This document shows positions 10,870 to 20,723 of a stretch of DNA of 64,000 nt, piece after piece (the first letter of the stretch is position 1; each line of letters opens with the position of its first letter). A model generated the notes under the pieces. The model saw only the letters and a list, made by a program, of their open reading frames with translations, was not told where the DNA came from and did not search any database. This stretch comes from Buddleja alternifolia (lineage: Eukaryota > Streptophyta > Magnoliopsida > Lamiales > Scrophulariaceae): contig CM033395.1 in assembly GCA_019426215.1 (NCBI GenBank), forward strand, positions 15,676,569-15,740,568, written 5' to 3'. The position numbers and the translations under genes were made by a program.

Positions 10870-11335
10870 CCCAAACACAACCCTTCTTCTTCCTCCCAGC
10901 GCTGTCAGGCGCCGCCATTCCCGTCGCCGGAGAATCGCCGGTCATGGCAGCGGCTCCGTTGCTGCTGCCTTCGACCATCGTTTCTCTGACCACCACCGAT
11001 AACACCATCACCACCGGACCGGCGAAACAACATCAAAATCGAGGCCTATTTCAGCGTTGATTTCGTGGCTATTTTCCGGCTATCTCCGGCAGAGGAAACC
11101 ACCGTCAGATTCAGCGGCGCACGACGATGCAGCTTGCGCCACCATCTGCTGCGTACGGCGGCTATTTAGGAGCTGATTTCAGCAACCAAAACCGGCAGAA
11201 ATGGAGCCAATTTCAGCAACGCCACCACCGCTCATAGCAGCGGATAAATCTCATGCCCCTTTCCGCCAATTTTCAGCGGACAACATCGACGTCGATAATG
11301 GCGAACGATTACAACCATCATCATCCGCGACAAAC
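10870..11335. other. GC-rich island in the C1 leader
   Basis: This stretch is much richer in G+C and CpG (GGCGCCGCC, CGTCGCCGGAGAATCGCCGG, GGCGGC) than the AT-rich DNA on both sides. It opens short frames on both strands (10823-11014 minus, 10830-11060 plus, 11201-11398 plus). None shows a domain I recognise. The composition recalls the 5' end of a host gene. A captured host fragment in the retroelement leader is possible but unproven. Confidence 0.4.
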
Positions 11336-11774
11336 AGCAAAATTTCAAGCCCAATAACAGATTCAATTCGCAATCAAAAAACAAATTTCAGAATTTAATC
11401 GAATTCTTCAGCCCCAAAACAAAAATCGATTTCAGATTCCAAAAGCAGCCCAGATTTTTCAGATTTAATTCGCAATTCTCAAATTTGAAAAACATGAATA
11501 ACAACATCCAAAAACACAATAAACTCAGACTTGCAGCCCCATGTATAACCGATTTGATGATGTACAAAATTCAGAATTTTATCGGCCAATTTCAGATTTT
11601 AGATTCATACATAACTGTTTCAGAATTTTTGATCCGATCATAAATTCCACAACAATTACAGCAGATTTTTCGATCCAAGAATTTCTTGATTCAAAATCAA
11701 CAATTCGCATCAATCATGATATACAACGAATAAACATGAAGAACGCGAAATAAATCAACGAAGCCAACAAATTT

Positions 11775-11787
11775 GGCTATGATACCA
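11775..11787 (-). other. C1 primer binding site (initiator tRNA-Met)
   Basis: Minus-strand TGGTATCATAGCC starts one base beyond the LTR end. It differs by one base from the canonical TGGTATCAGAGCC of plant copia elements. A duplicate lies at 23461-23473. Confidence 0.8.
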
Positions 11788-11788
11788 C

Positions 11789-12856
11789 TGTTGAGAATCC
11801 TGTAGGGCATGCGCAGCGAAAACGAAAAACAGATCCAAATTCCCAAACCAAGATCAATTTGTGGCTTTCGTCGATTTTAAACGAGAAAAAGATGAATATG
11901 AAAAACTTATCTTTTCGCGTATTCAGCTTTGATCCTCGCAAATCTTCAATCTTCTCCAACGGTTCAATTGTATCGTCTCTAGATCATCACGTGGGAACAG
12001 ACTCCGGAAAATCTCCATCTCCAATCTCCATGGCGGCTAAGCGAGATCAAGTGGACTGTGAAGAGAGAAGAAGAAAACGTTTTCTCCTCTGCTTTGTATT
12101 TTTGGTGGAGGATTTCAGTTATGTGAATTGTTACAACTGTGTAATCTGGCTTGTGTTGGAGGATTAAATAAATCCTCCAACTTAAGCTCACCGGATCACA
12201 CACACACGCCCATATGGGCCATTGGACAATCAAGTGGGCTATGTTGACCTAGTCAATTTAATCCAATTAATTTAATCAATTAATATATAATTCAATTAAA
12301 TATATATTGATTAAATCAATATTAATTAATTAATCGAATAATTAATTATTATTCTAGTCTAAATAATTAATTTACCTTGTCAATTAGATATTCAAACTAA
12401 TTAATTTAATTTACCATTATTTAATCCAATTAAATAAGTAATTAAATTAATTTGTCCAATTAATTAATTCATCCTTCCCAAGGACAAATTACCAAAACAC
12501 CCTCCAAATACAAGACTTGATTTTCCCGTCTATTCCTTTATAGCGCGACTTTCTAGGTTTGTCTCAATTGGCAATGGGAGGATACCAAAGGATGTGGGTG
12601 ACACCTAGCCAGCACTGTGGCCCCACATCGTAGCCCAACCGAGTATGAAATAATTATATCATTACGAACCTCTAGATTATGATACCATATGAGTATAAGC
12701 CCTTCACTGACGTATCCTGATCGAGTGAGAGTCATGGAATATGTCAAACTCACAGGACTCGATGTTATGCTTAAGAGTCATAGTAATATGAGATCACCAA
12801 ACACGAGTTAGTTCATCAGCTCTGGCCAGAGACTTTCAATCTCATTTACCTATGAT
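11789..12856 (-). repeat. C1 5' LTR, left part (split by C2)
   Basis: Starts TGTTGAGAATCC and matches the LTR at 23475 with few differences. It is cut at 12856, where C2 inserted, and resumes at 22898. The ORFs at 11777-12233 and 12553-12753 are LTR sequence, not genes; their duplicates appear at 23463-23853 and 24239-24439. Confidence 0.85.
12852..12856 (+). other. Target-site duplication of C2, left copy
   Basis: ATGAT directly before the C2 5' LTR. The same five bases follow the 3' LTR at 22893-22897. The unoccupied site is still visible in the duplicated LTR near 24538 (TATGATCGCATAGG). Confidence 0.9.
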
Positions 12857-15025
12857 TGTTAGAATAGTGCCCTGTGAGCCAATCCTAGATAGGCTTTATT
12901 TATCTATTCTTGTAGTAAACAATTTCGTTTTGCATTATATTAATAAAAGGCATTTCTTCATCTTATGTTTATATCGTTATAACTGTATGATGAAGTCCCT
13001 AGAATTCACACATAGCTATGGGGCTTGATATCTCATTGGATGGATATCATAAAACAAGTTTCTAAGGCTGTGATTTCTAAATACTGTCCAAGTCATAGAA
13101 TTATCAAGATGGGACATTGATAATTCGGATAGACTTGCGCCTATGATGCACACTCTTAATTGGAGAATGTCTCGTTTTATGGACATTAGTGTAGTTGACA
13201 CAAATGCACATACGCGGGTGCTTGTTGAGAACAAGTTCACTGATTACCCTAACTGAAACTTCCTAAATTGGAATTATTTCTATATATGTCGAATTAGGAG
13301 TTTCTTAATCACGATAGTGCAAGATTAATTCTTTGACTTGAGTCATCACAGTAATCTTGTATATTGACTCACTGCACTTTGACTCCTGTGCCAGTTCTTT
13401 TACAAGGACACATATGGACTGGTGATTGGGTGTAGTGACTCGTATATGGAGGTTGGTGTTGATAACAAAGGATCCATCACTTGTCTAGATGAACAAGTGA
13501 ATTTCCTATATAATTCTAAGTGATTTGACTGAGTTAGTCCTTGGCCAAGGCAAGTAAGTAATTAATTAAGAAATGAGTTTCTTGAATTAATTAATCACTA
13601 GTCAAACACACTTGAATTATTAAGATTGAATTTACAAGGATCTCGACCAATAAGATTCCTCGATTCTTAATTCAATTGGGAAATTAGTTGATGGAAGAAT
13701 CTCACTTGCATGGAATGCGCGATTGGAAAGGTTCACTTTGAATCGCCTACATCTAGGTCTTCAAGATAAGTAGCTAGAAACTTTTCTTTGATTTATGGGT
13801 ATCTTATATTTAATGGAGATTAAATAATAAGATGGTTAATTAAAAGTGTTTAATTAATCGAGACAATTTAATTGTCCAAATTAAATCATAAAGGTTATGA
13901 ACCCATTACTAGTATGTTGGTGAACCTAAAGGGTCACACACAATACTCGGACAAATCCATTTCTTAATTAAGGAAATTTAATTCAAAGTAGTTGAGTTAA
14001 TATATTAATTAATTAGATTAATTAATTAAGACTTTTATTTATTCAAGTGTTGGATAAATAAATTAATTAAGTTGATAAGATCAATTTAATTAAGCTTAAG
14101 TCTAGAAAGCATTTAATTTAATTAGAAGTGACTTTTATTAATCTAGTATGGTGGATTAATTATTAAAAGACTATTTTATTAAGTCTTGGTCGAAAATTTG
14201 GTGGAGGAAAATAATTAAAGAGTTTAATTAATTTTCCTCTAGAAGGAAATAAGATTTCTTGGAGAGAAAGGAAACTAATTAAAATAGAAGAGTTCTATTT
14301 AGAAATTAATTAGTCTTCTATTCCTACATGGAAAAGGATTAATGTATAAGAGTTCTACATGGAAAAGAATTGCAAGAACCTAATCCTATATATAGGACAT
14401 GTAGAGAACGAAAATAAGATGATGACTTTTGAAGCCAAAATTTTTGTTCCTCTTGCATAGAAAAATCGTTTCTTTTTCCTCTCTCTCATATAGTGTTCTT
14501 GAGTTCTTGATTATTTATCAAGATCTTGAATTCAAGAATTCTTTCAAAATACTTAGAGAAGTAATTTTTGCTTTCACCTTAATCCCATACACTATTCCTT
14601 AGAGTTAGAATAAACGTTTATAGATCAACCTAGCTAAAGATTATAAACGAGTGGGTATCCGGGGTGTGGATCAACTTTAGAGGAGAAACACTTGGGTCTC
14701 TGAAGTGAATCAAGAATCCGATCAAAGACGTTTTTGGTGGAGGAATTCGAAATCTACATCAAAGGGAAAAACGAAGGAGTTGATTCAAGGAACGAGAAGC
14801 AAGCTAGGGAGCTTACGTTAAGGAAGAAGAAACTCTTCGATTTTTACGAAAAATCGAATAAGGTAAGATCTTCTTTATTAAAGCTTTAAATAACAAATCA
14901 AAGATGCGCAAGCCTATGATACGTGAAAAGCCCGTAGGATTAATAAACTCGCATGTTTAAATCCTAGAAACTAAAATTTTAATTTTCCGCTGTGCTTAGT
15001 CGGGCTACATGTATATTTCCCAACA
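12857..15025 (+). repeat. C2 5' LTR
   Basis: 2169 bp, TGTTAGAATAGTG at the start and TTTCCCAACA at the end. It should contain the promoter and polyadenylation signals. A TATATATAGG stretch near 14385-14399 is a plausible TATA box, about 1.5 kb in. The small ORF at 13016-13240 recurs in the other LTR and is not a gene. Confidence 0.95.
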
Positions 15026-15026
15026 G

Positions 15027-15038
15027 TGGTATCAGAGC
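15027..15038 (+). other. C2 primer binding site (initiator tRNA-Met)
   Basis: TGGTATCAGAGC, one base after the 5' LTR, complementary to the 3' end of initiator tRNA-Met, which primes minus-strand DNA synthesis in most plant copia elements. Confidence 0.95.
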
Positions 15039-16807
15039 CTAAGGCTCGCGCATCGTTATGCATGATCCTTTTTTTTTTTATCGTTACATGTGATGCACGT
15101 TTAAAATTATTAAATTCATAAATTTTATTGATTTGGGGATTTTCATAAAAACAATTATTTTCAGTTTTTAAGGGATGTTTAAATCTGAAGAATAATTCTA
15201 TGTAATGAGATTACATTCAAATCAAATAATGTGCGTGTGTGTAGCCGTGCTGGTTGATGTTTGATATTGAAATTTGGAATTTCGATTATAATTGGTTATG
15301 GATAAAACTTGGAGTCCCAAATTGGCTTAAAGTCAAATCTTATATGTTTTAATTTGATTTTAAATGTATAAGTAAATATGCAATTTAGAATTGCACAATA
15401 TTTAGCCTAACTGTGCACGTGTGTTGTTTCTGTGAGAGTACTGCCATATGGGAAAATTATACCTTTGACTTGTGAAGAAAGGTTTTTCAGCAAAGATAAC
15501 ATGGGTAAATGTTTCCCATGCAATTGAGAATTGAGAATATTCATTAGCTAATTTACGTGAACAGCAACTATGTATTTGCATGTTTAAGAATTCAAGTGGC
15601 GGTGGAATTAATTTTCCATGGATTTGGAATCCAATATCATGAGTGGTATCATGACATGGGCATACACATGTATATATATGCACATAGCAAGGAAACAGTC
15701 CAACCTGTTTCGGAAATTTTATTTTTCCTAAAAGTTTATTTTATTTAAAAGGTGTTTTGAATTATTTATTTTTGGAAAAATCAAGTTTTATTGAGAAACC
15801 CCGAATTAATTTAATTTATGAAGACCATTTGGTAAATTAAGAATTTGCATATGCTTTCATGAGTTGATATGCATGATGGAATTTTGAGGCCATTAGAATT
15901 GTACAAGCATGTTTACTTTTCGTTATTTATTATTAGCCTTGTCGGCGTTCGATCCTTGATGGCTCTAGATAGGATCGATTTAGATATGGCCCAAAATATC
16001 AATGTTATATTTTATGTATGAGATGCATGATTTAATGTATGAGATGCATGATTCTATGTATTAGATACATGTTTTTTAGGTTATGCTTATCTTTTATATT
16101 TCCTTTCATGTGTTGTTGGGCATGTTTAGGATAGAGACTTAGATAAGATAATCGAAGCGATGAGACCTTTTCATAATATACTAAAATCCCTTACTTATTA
16201 GATAAGTTTATAAAATCTTAATGATTTTAATTTTAAGTTAATATGGGATAAAATTAAACGGGGTTTAATATTCCATGCCTACCATCAAAAGTAATAGCAT
16301 GTCGGTGCTACTTATGTAGATTAGTCGACCATTGCAAGTGGGACTTTCTATAATGAGAAAGCCGTGATTATTACTAAGCATAGAGATGCACATGGGTAAT
16401 TTATCCTCTAAGTTGACCATTGCAAGTGGAACTTTTTGGGTGGGTTATTTAAATGTAGGTTTGATGGGTCTAACTTAACATAGGAGTAACATGGAGGCGC
16501 ATAAAATTGAGGTCCATGTGAAACATGAGGTAGGATTACTTGGGGATGTAATTGATAAGTGTTGTCTACCTTTTTAATTATTATGTATGTGTCCATAAAA
16601 TTGGGGTATGTAATAATTAAATTGGACTTCAAACTCACTAGGAAAAATTATTTTTCTCGAATTCTTTAATGAGGGTTATTGAATTTGAATTAAATAGTGG
16701 GAGGTAATTTATGATTAAAAGACCTTAAAATCATATCTACACATAATGTATTAAACATCTTCTTAATCTCCGTTTCGTTTTAATTTGTAGATAACTAGAT
16801 ATTTAAG
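15039..16807 (+). other. C2 untranslated leader
   Basis: A 1.77-kb AT-rich leader between primer site and gag start, expected to hold the packaging signal. It has no convincing ORF (15557-15748 and the minus-strand frames are shadows). Internal repeats include a 21-bp tandem at 16015-16070 and two copies of GACCATTGCAAGTGG near 16328 and 16418. Confidence 0.7.
16015..16070 (+). repeat. 21-bp tandem repeat in the C2 leader
   Basis: TGTATGAGATGCATGATT occurs twice in tandem, with a third partial copy TGTATTAGATACATG. Confidence 0.7.
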
Positions 16808-19318
16808 ATGGCTAAGAACCCGCTTTCCACAATTCTCGACACAAACAAACTCACTGGACCCAACTATTCTGATTGGCTTAGAAACCTTAAGATAGTGCTC
16901 AACTCTGAGAATAGAGCCTATGTCTTGACTGATGCACCCCTCTCGACTCTACCCGAGGATGCTGAGGAGGAGGAAATCGAAACCCATAAGAGATGGTTAA
17001 ACGATGACCTCCAAGCAAGGTGCACGATGCTTGCATCAATGTCGAATGAGTTGCAAAAGCAACACGAAAATATGGCAAGTGCTGCTGATATTTTCAAACA
17101 CTTACAAGAGTTGTATGGTGAAAAGTCTAGGAGGGAAAGGTACTTAGTGTCTAAAGAGCTTTTTAGAGCTCGTATGACTGAGGGGTCAAATGTCCAAGAA
17201 CATGTGCTTAAGATGATTGGGCTCATTGAGAAGCTCGCAAGTCTTGACATTTTTCTAGACAATGAACTCTCAGTGGACTTAGTACTTCAATCCTTGCCTA
17301 GCACATTCGATCAATTTGTGGTCAACTTTAACATGAACAGTCTGGAGGCGACCTTGCCTGACTTGTTAAGCATGTTAAGGACTGCAGAAGCCACCATCAA
17401 GAAGGACAAGCCAGTCCTACTTGTGAGTTCTGCCCATTCTAAGGCTAAAAAGCCAAAGAAAGGGAAAGGGAAAAGTTCCCAAAAGAACAAGAAGCTAAAA
17501 GCTAAAGGTGGGGTCAAAAAGGTTAAAGCTGATAAGAATAAGGGTGACTGTTTCCACTGCGGTAAACCAGGGCATTGGAAGAGGAACTGCAAGGAGTACC
17601 TTGCGACCCTAGGTGAGACCAAGGGTATGTTTTATGTTGAAGTTAACTTATCTGTTAACGATACTTCTTGGGTATTAGATACCGGTTGTGCATCACACCT
17701 TTGCAATAATTTGCAGGCGATGACAAGAAGTAGGATGCTAGGAAAAGATGAGATCGTTCTGAGACTTGGCAATGGAGCAAAAGTTGCTGCCACAGCGATA
17801 GGGACGGTCAACCTGGCATTAGGCGACGGCATTAGAATAGTTTTAAATAATTGTCTTTATGTTTCTAGTATAATAAAGAACATTATCTCCATTCCTGTTT
17901 TAGATGGAGAGGGTTTTGAGTTTTTAATAAAAGATGGAAAGTGTTCCATTATTAAAAATTGTTCTTTACTTTTTACTAGTACTTTGACGAATTGTTTATA
18001 CACTGTTCAACCAATTAATTCCGTCTTTCACATTCAACATAGTAACAAAAGAAAACAAGATAACTTAAACAGTACACTAATGTGGCATGCTAGACTAGGA
18101 CATATTTCCAAAGAAAGAATGCACAAATTGGCAAAGGAAGGTGTACTCGACCTTAAGGAAGAGGAAACCATGCCTGCTTGTGAATCTTGTCTTAAAGGAA
18201 AAATGACCAAGTCACCATTTGTAGGACAAGTGGAACGTGCCACCCATCTTTTGGATTTGATCCATTCGGATGTTTGTGGTCCTTTTAGTATAAGTACTAA
18301 AGGAAGGTGTACTTACTTCATTACTTTTACCGATGATTATTCACGGTACGGATATGTGTACCTTATGAAGCACAAATCTGAAGCTTTTGAAAAGTTCAAA
18401 GAGTTTAGGAATGAAGTAGAAAAACAACTAAGTCATAGTATTAAGACTCTTCGATCTGATCGGGGAGGAGAATACTTAAGTGACAAATTCCTTAGTTATC
18501 TTAAAGAGAATGGGATTCTCTCTCAGTGGACTCCGCCTGGAACACCACAATTGAATGGGGTGTCTGAGCGAAGGAATAGGACTTTATTGGATATGGTCCG
18601 TTCCATGATGAGTTTCACTGAAGTTCCTCCATCTTTCTGGGGTTATGCCTTAGAAACTGCGGCATATCTATTAAATAGATTGCCTTCCAAATCAGTGCCC
18701 AAAACGCCTTATGAGTTATGGCGTGGTAAACCGGCCTCATACAAATATCTTCGAGTATGGGGATGTTCAGCCTATGTGAAAAGGCTAGTGGGAGATAAGT
18801 TAGAGTCTAAGTCTAGCTTATGTAAATTTGTGGGGTACCCTAAAGAAACTGCGGGGTACTACTTCTATGATCCATCGGAACAAAAGGTGTTTGTTTCAAG
18901 GAATGCCATCTTCTTAGAGAAGGAGTTTCTATTAGATAGAAAGGGCGAGATCATAGAACTTGAAGAAGTTCAAGAACCACAAATTATCTCACAAACTTTG
19001 GAAACACAAACACAAGAAAACACTGAAATATCTAACACACAACCTCCGAGAAGATCCGAAAGGATCCGAGGGCCACCTGAGAGGTATGGTCTATTACTAG
19101 AAAGTAATAAGGAGGAGCTTCAAGTGGATGAAGATCCAAGAAGCTACAACGAAGCAATATGTGATATTGATTCTGGGAAGTGGCAAAGTGCCATGGAATC
19201 TGAAATGGACTCCATGTACTCCAACAAGGTATGGACCTTGGTAGATCCACCAGAGGGTATAGTACCCATTGGTTGTAAGTGGATCTTAAGCGAAAGCTTG
19301 GAGCAAATGGAGAGGTAG
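16808..19318 (+). CDS. gag-pol: Copia gag-protease-integrase (5' part of frameshifted gag-pol) of C2
   Basis: This 836-codon frame begins with the gag domain (MAKNPLS, then NYSDWLRNLKIVLN). The zinc knuckle CFHCGKPGHWKRNC starts at residue 248, after a lysine-rich stretch that probably binds RNA. The aspartic protease follows, with D-T-G at residue 291 (VLDTGCASH), then integrase with its HH-CC zinc region (HARLGH...CESC) and DDE core (HSDVCGPF, DDYSRYG, LRSDRGGEY, GVSERRNRTLLD). The frame ends in a false tail (ILSESLEQMER) just inside the RT domain, because one base is missing near 19286 compared with the expected reading. The Met follows the leader directly and fits copia gag starts. The true protein continues in the frame of 19279-20709. 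Confidence 0.92.
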   Translation: MAKNPLSTILDTNKLTGPNYSDWLRNLKIVLNSENRAYVLTDAPLSTLPEDAEEEEIETHKRWLNDDLQARCTMLASMSNELQKQHENMASAADIFKHLQELYGEKSRRERYLVSKELFRARMTEGSNVQEHVLKMIGLIEKLASLDIFLDNELSVDLVLQSLPSTFDQFVVNFNMNSLEATLPDLLSMLRTAEATIKKDKPVLLVSSAHSKAKKPKKGKGKSSQKNKKLKAKGGVKKVKADKNKGDCFHCGKPGHWKRNCKEYLATLGETKGMFYVEVNLSVNDTSWVLDTGCASHLCNNLQAMTRSRMLGKDEIVLRLGNGAKVAATAIGTVNLALGDGIRIVLNNCLYVSSIIKNIISIPVLDGEGFEFLIKDGKCSIIKNCSLLFTSTLTNCLYTVQPINSVFHIQHSNKRKQDNLNSTLMWHARLGHISKERMHKLAKEGVLDLKEEETMPACESCLKGKMTKSPFVGQVERATHLLDLIHSDVCGPFSISTKGRCTYFITFTDDYSRYGYVYLMKHKSEAFEKFKEFRNEVEKQLSHSIKTLRSDRGGEYLSDKFLSYLKENGILSQWTPPGTPQLNGVSERRNRTLLDMVRSMMSFTEVPPSFWGYALETAAYLLNRLPSKSVPKTPYELWRGKPASYKYLRVWGCSAYVKRLVGDKLESKSSLCKFVGYPKETAGYYFYDPSEQKVFVSRNAIFLEKEFLLDRKGEIIELEEVQEPQIISQTLETQTQENTEISNTQPPRRSERIRGPPERYGLLLESNKEELQVDEDPRSYNEAICDIDSGKWQSAMESEMDSMYSNKVWTLVDPPEGIVPIGCKWILSESLEQMER

Positions 19319-20709
19319 TGACCTATAAAGCTAGGCTAGTGGCAAAAGGTTACACTCAAAGAGAGGGTATCGACTATGAAGAAACCTTTTCGCCAGTAGC
19401 AATGCTTAAATCCATTAGGATTTTGCTTGCAATAGCTGCTCATTATGATTATGAAATATGGCAGATGGATGTGAAAACCGCCTTCCTCAATGGAAACATA
19501 GAGGAAGAGATTTACATGAAACAACCAGAAGGTTTCATATCTAGTGGGAGTGAGCAAAAAGTTTGCAAACTCCAAAAGTCCATTTATGGACTAAAGCAAG
19601 CATCCCGAAGTTGGAACATCTGTTTTGATGAAACTATAAGGATGTATGGTTTCATTAAAAACGAAGATGAACCATGTGTGTACAAGAAAGTCAGTGGGAG
19701 TGCAGTGACATTCTTAGTACTTTATGTTGATGATATTCTACTCATTGGGAATGATGTAGGAATGATGCAATCGACTAAAGTATGGTTATCCACCAAATTC
19801 TCCATGAAAGACTTAGGAGATGCATCCTACATCTTAGGAATCAAAATCTATAGAGATAGATCAAGAAAGATGATAGGATTGTCTCAGTCAATGTACATAG
19901 ACAAAATGCTAAAAAGGTTTAGTATGGAGGAATCAAAGAAAGGATTCTTACCTATGAGTAATGGGATCCGGTATTCTCGATCCATGTGTCCTTCGACATC
20001 CCAGGAACGAGATAGGATGGCTCGCGTACCATATGCTTCTGCCATAGGAAGTATTATGTATGCAATGTTATGTACAAGGCCTGATGTGGCTCATGCATTA
20101 AGTGTAGTGAGTCGTTTTCAGTCCGACCCAGGTGAGTTGCACTGGGTAGCCGTGAAAACAATCCTCAAGTACTTGAGAAGGACTAAGAACTTGTTTTTGA
20201 TATACGGCGGTGGAGAATTGAAACTAGAAGGGTTCACTGACTCTAGTTTCCAATCTGAGGTGGATGATTTGAAATCAATGTCGGGATTTGTATTCACCCT
20301 CAATGGTGGAGCAGTAAGTTGGAAGAGTTCCAAACAGAAAACTACTGCGGATTCCACAACCGAGGCTGAATACATAGCTGCATCTGATGCAGCAAAGGAA
20401 GCTGTTTGGATTAGGAACTTCATCCAAGGGTTGGGTGCAGTCCCTAGCATTGTCGATCCAGTACCTCTGTACTGTGACAATAATGGCGCCATTGCTCAAG
20501 CAAAGGAGCCGAGGTCTCATCAAAGATCCAAACACATAGAAAGGCGATACCATCTGATCCGAGAGATTGTTGGTAGAGGCGACGTACGCGTGGAAAGAGT
20601 CGACACAACGGAGAACATAGCAGATCCACTAACTAAGCCCTTGTCTCGTAATGTATTAGAAGGACATCTTGAGAAGATGGGTCTAAAATACCAAGGAGAT
20701 TGGCTCTAG
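19279..20709 (+). CDS. pol: Copia reverse transcriptase-RNase H (3' part of frameshifted gag-pol) of C2
   Basis: This 476-codon frame carries the rest of pol. RT starts at once (KRKLGANGEVVTYKARLVAKGYTQ) and includes MDVKTAFLNG, the catalytic YVDD (codons at 19723-19734, YVDDILLIGND) and KSIYGLKQASRSW. The copia RNase H follows (CTRPDVAHAL, KSMSGFVFTLNGGAVSW, STTEAEYIAAS, ADPLTKPL). It ends LKYQGDWL, ten bases before the LTR-proximal purine region. The first ATG is unlikely to be a real start; translation should come from the upstream frame. Catalytic residues look intact, so the frameshift is the only evident lesion. With nearly identical LTRs, it arose either at the last reverse transcription, after insertion, or in a parent mobilised in trans. 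Confidence 0.92.
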   Translation: MDLKRKLGANGEVVTYKARLVAKGYTQREGIDYEETFSPVAMLKSIRILLAIAAHYDYEIWQMDVKTAFLNGNIEEEIYMKQPEGFISSGSEQKVCKLQKSIYGLKQASRSWNICFDETIRMYGFIKNEDEPCVYKKVSGSAVTFLVLYVDDILLIGNDVGMMQSTKVWLSTKFSMKDLGDASYILGIKIYRDRSRKMIGLSQSMYIDKMLKRFSMEESKKGFLPMSNGIRYSRSMCPSTSQERDRMARVPYASAIGSIMYAMLCTRPDVAHALSVVSRFQSDPGELHWVAVKTILKYLRRTKNLFLIYGGGELKLEGFTDSSFQSEVDDLKSMSGFVFTLNGGAVSWKSSKQKTTADSTTEAEYIAASDAAKEAVWIRNFIQGLGAVPSIVDPVPLYCDNNGAIAQAKEPRSHQRSKHIERRYHLIREIVGRGDVRVERVDTTENIADPLTKPLSRNVLEGHLEKMGLKYQGDWL

Positions 20710-20712
20710 TGC

Positions 20713-20723
20713 AAGTGGGAGAT
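20713..20723 (+). other. C2 polypurine tract
   Basis: AAGTGGGAGAT ends at the base before the 3' LTR and primes plus-strand DNA. Confidence 0.9.

Noticed and set aside
10823..11060. Overlapping ORFs on both strands in the GC-rich patch
   Set aside because: Neither has a domain, splice signals or a partner in the duplicated leader; kept only as a composition anomaly.
16918..17262. Minus-strand ORF inside C2 gag
   Set aside because: Antisense shadow of a well-supported gag frame.
19260..19320. Programmed frameshift in C2 between integrase and RT
   Set aside because: Copia gag-pol is normally one frame and no slippery site plus structure is evident; a one-base loss in a T run is simpler.
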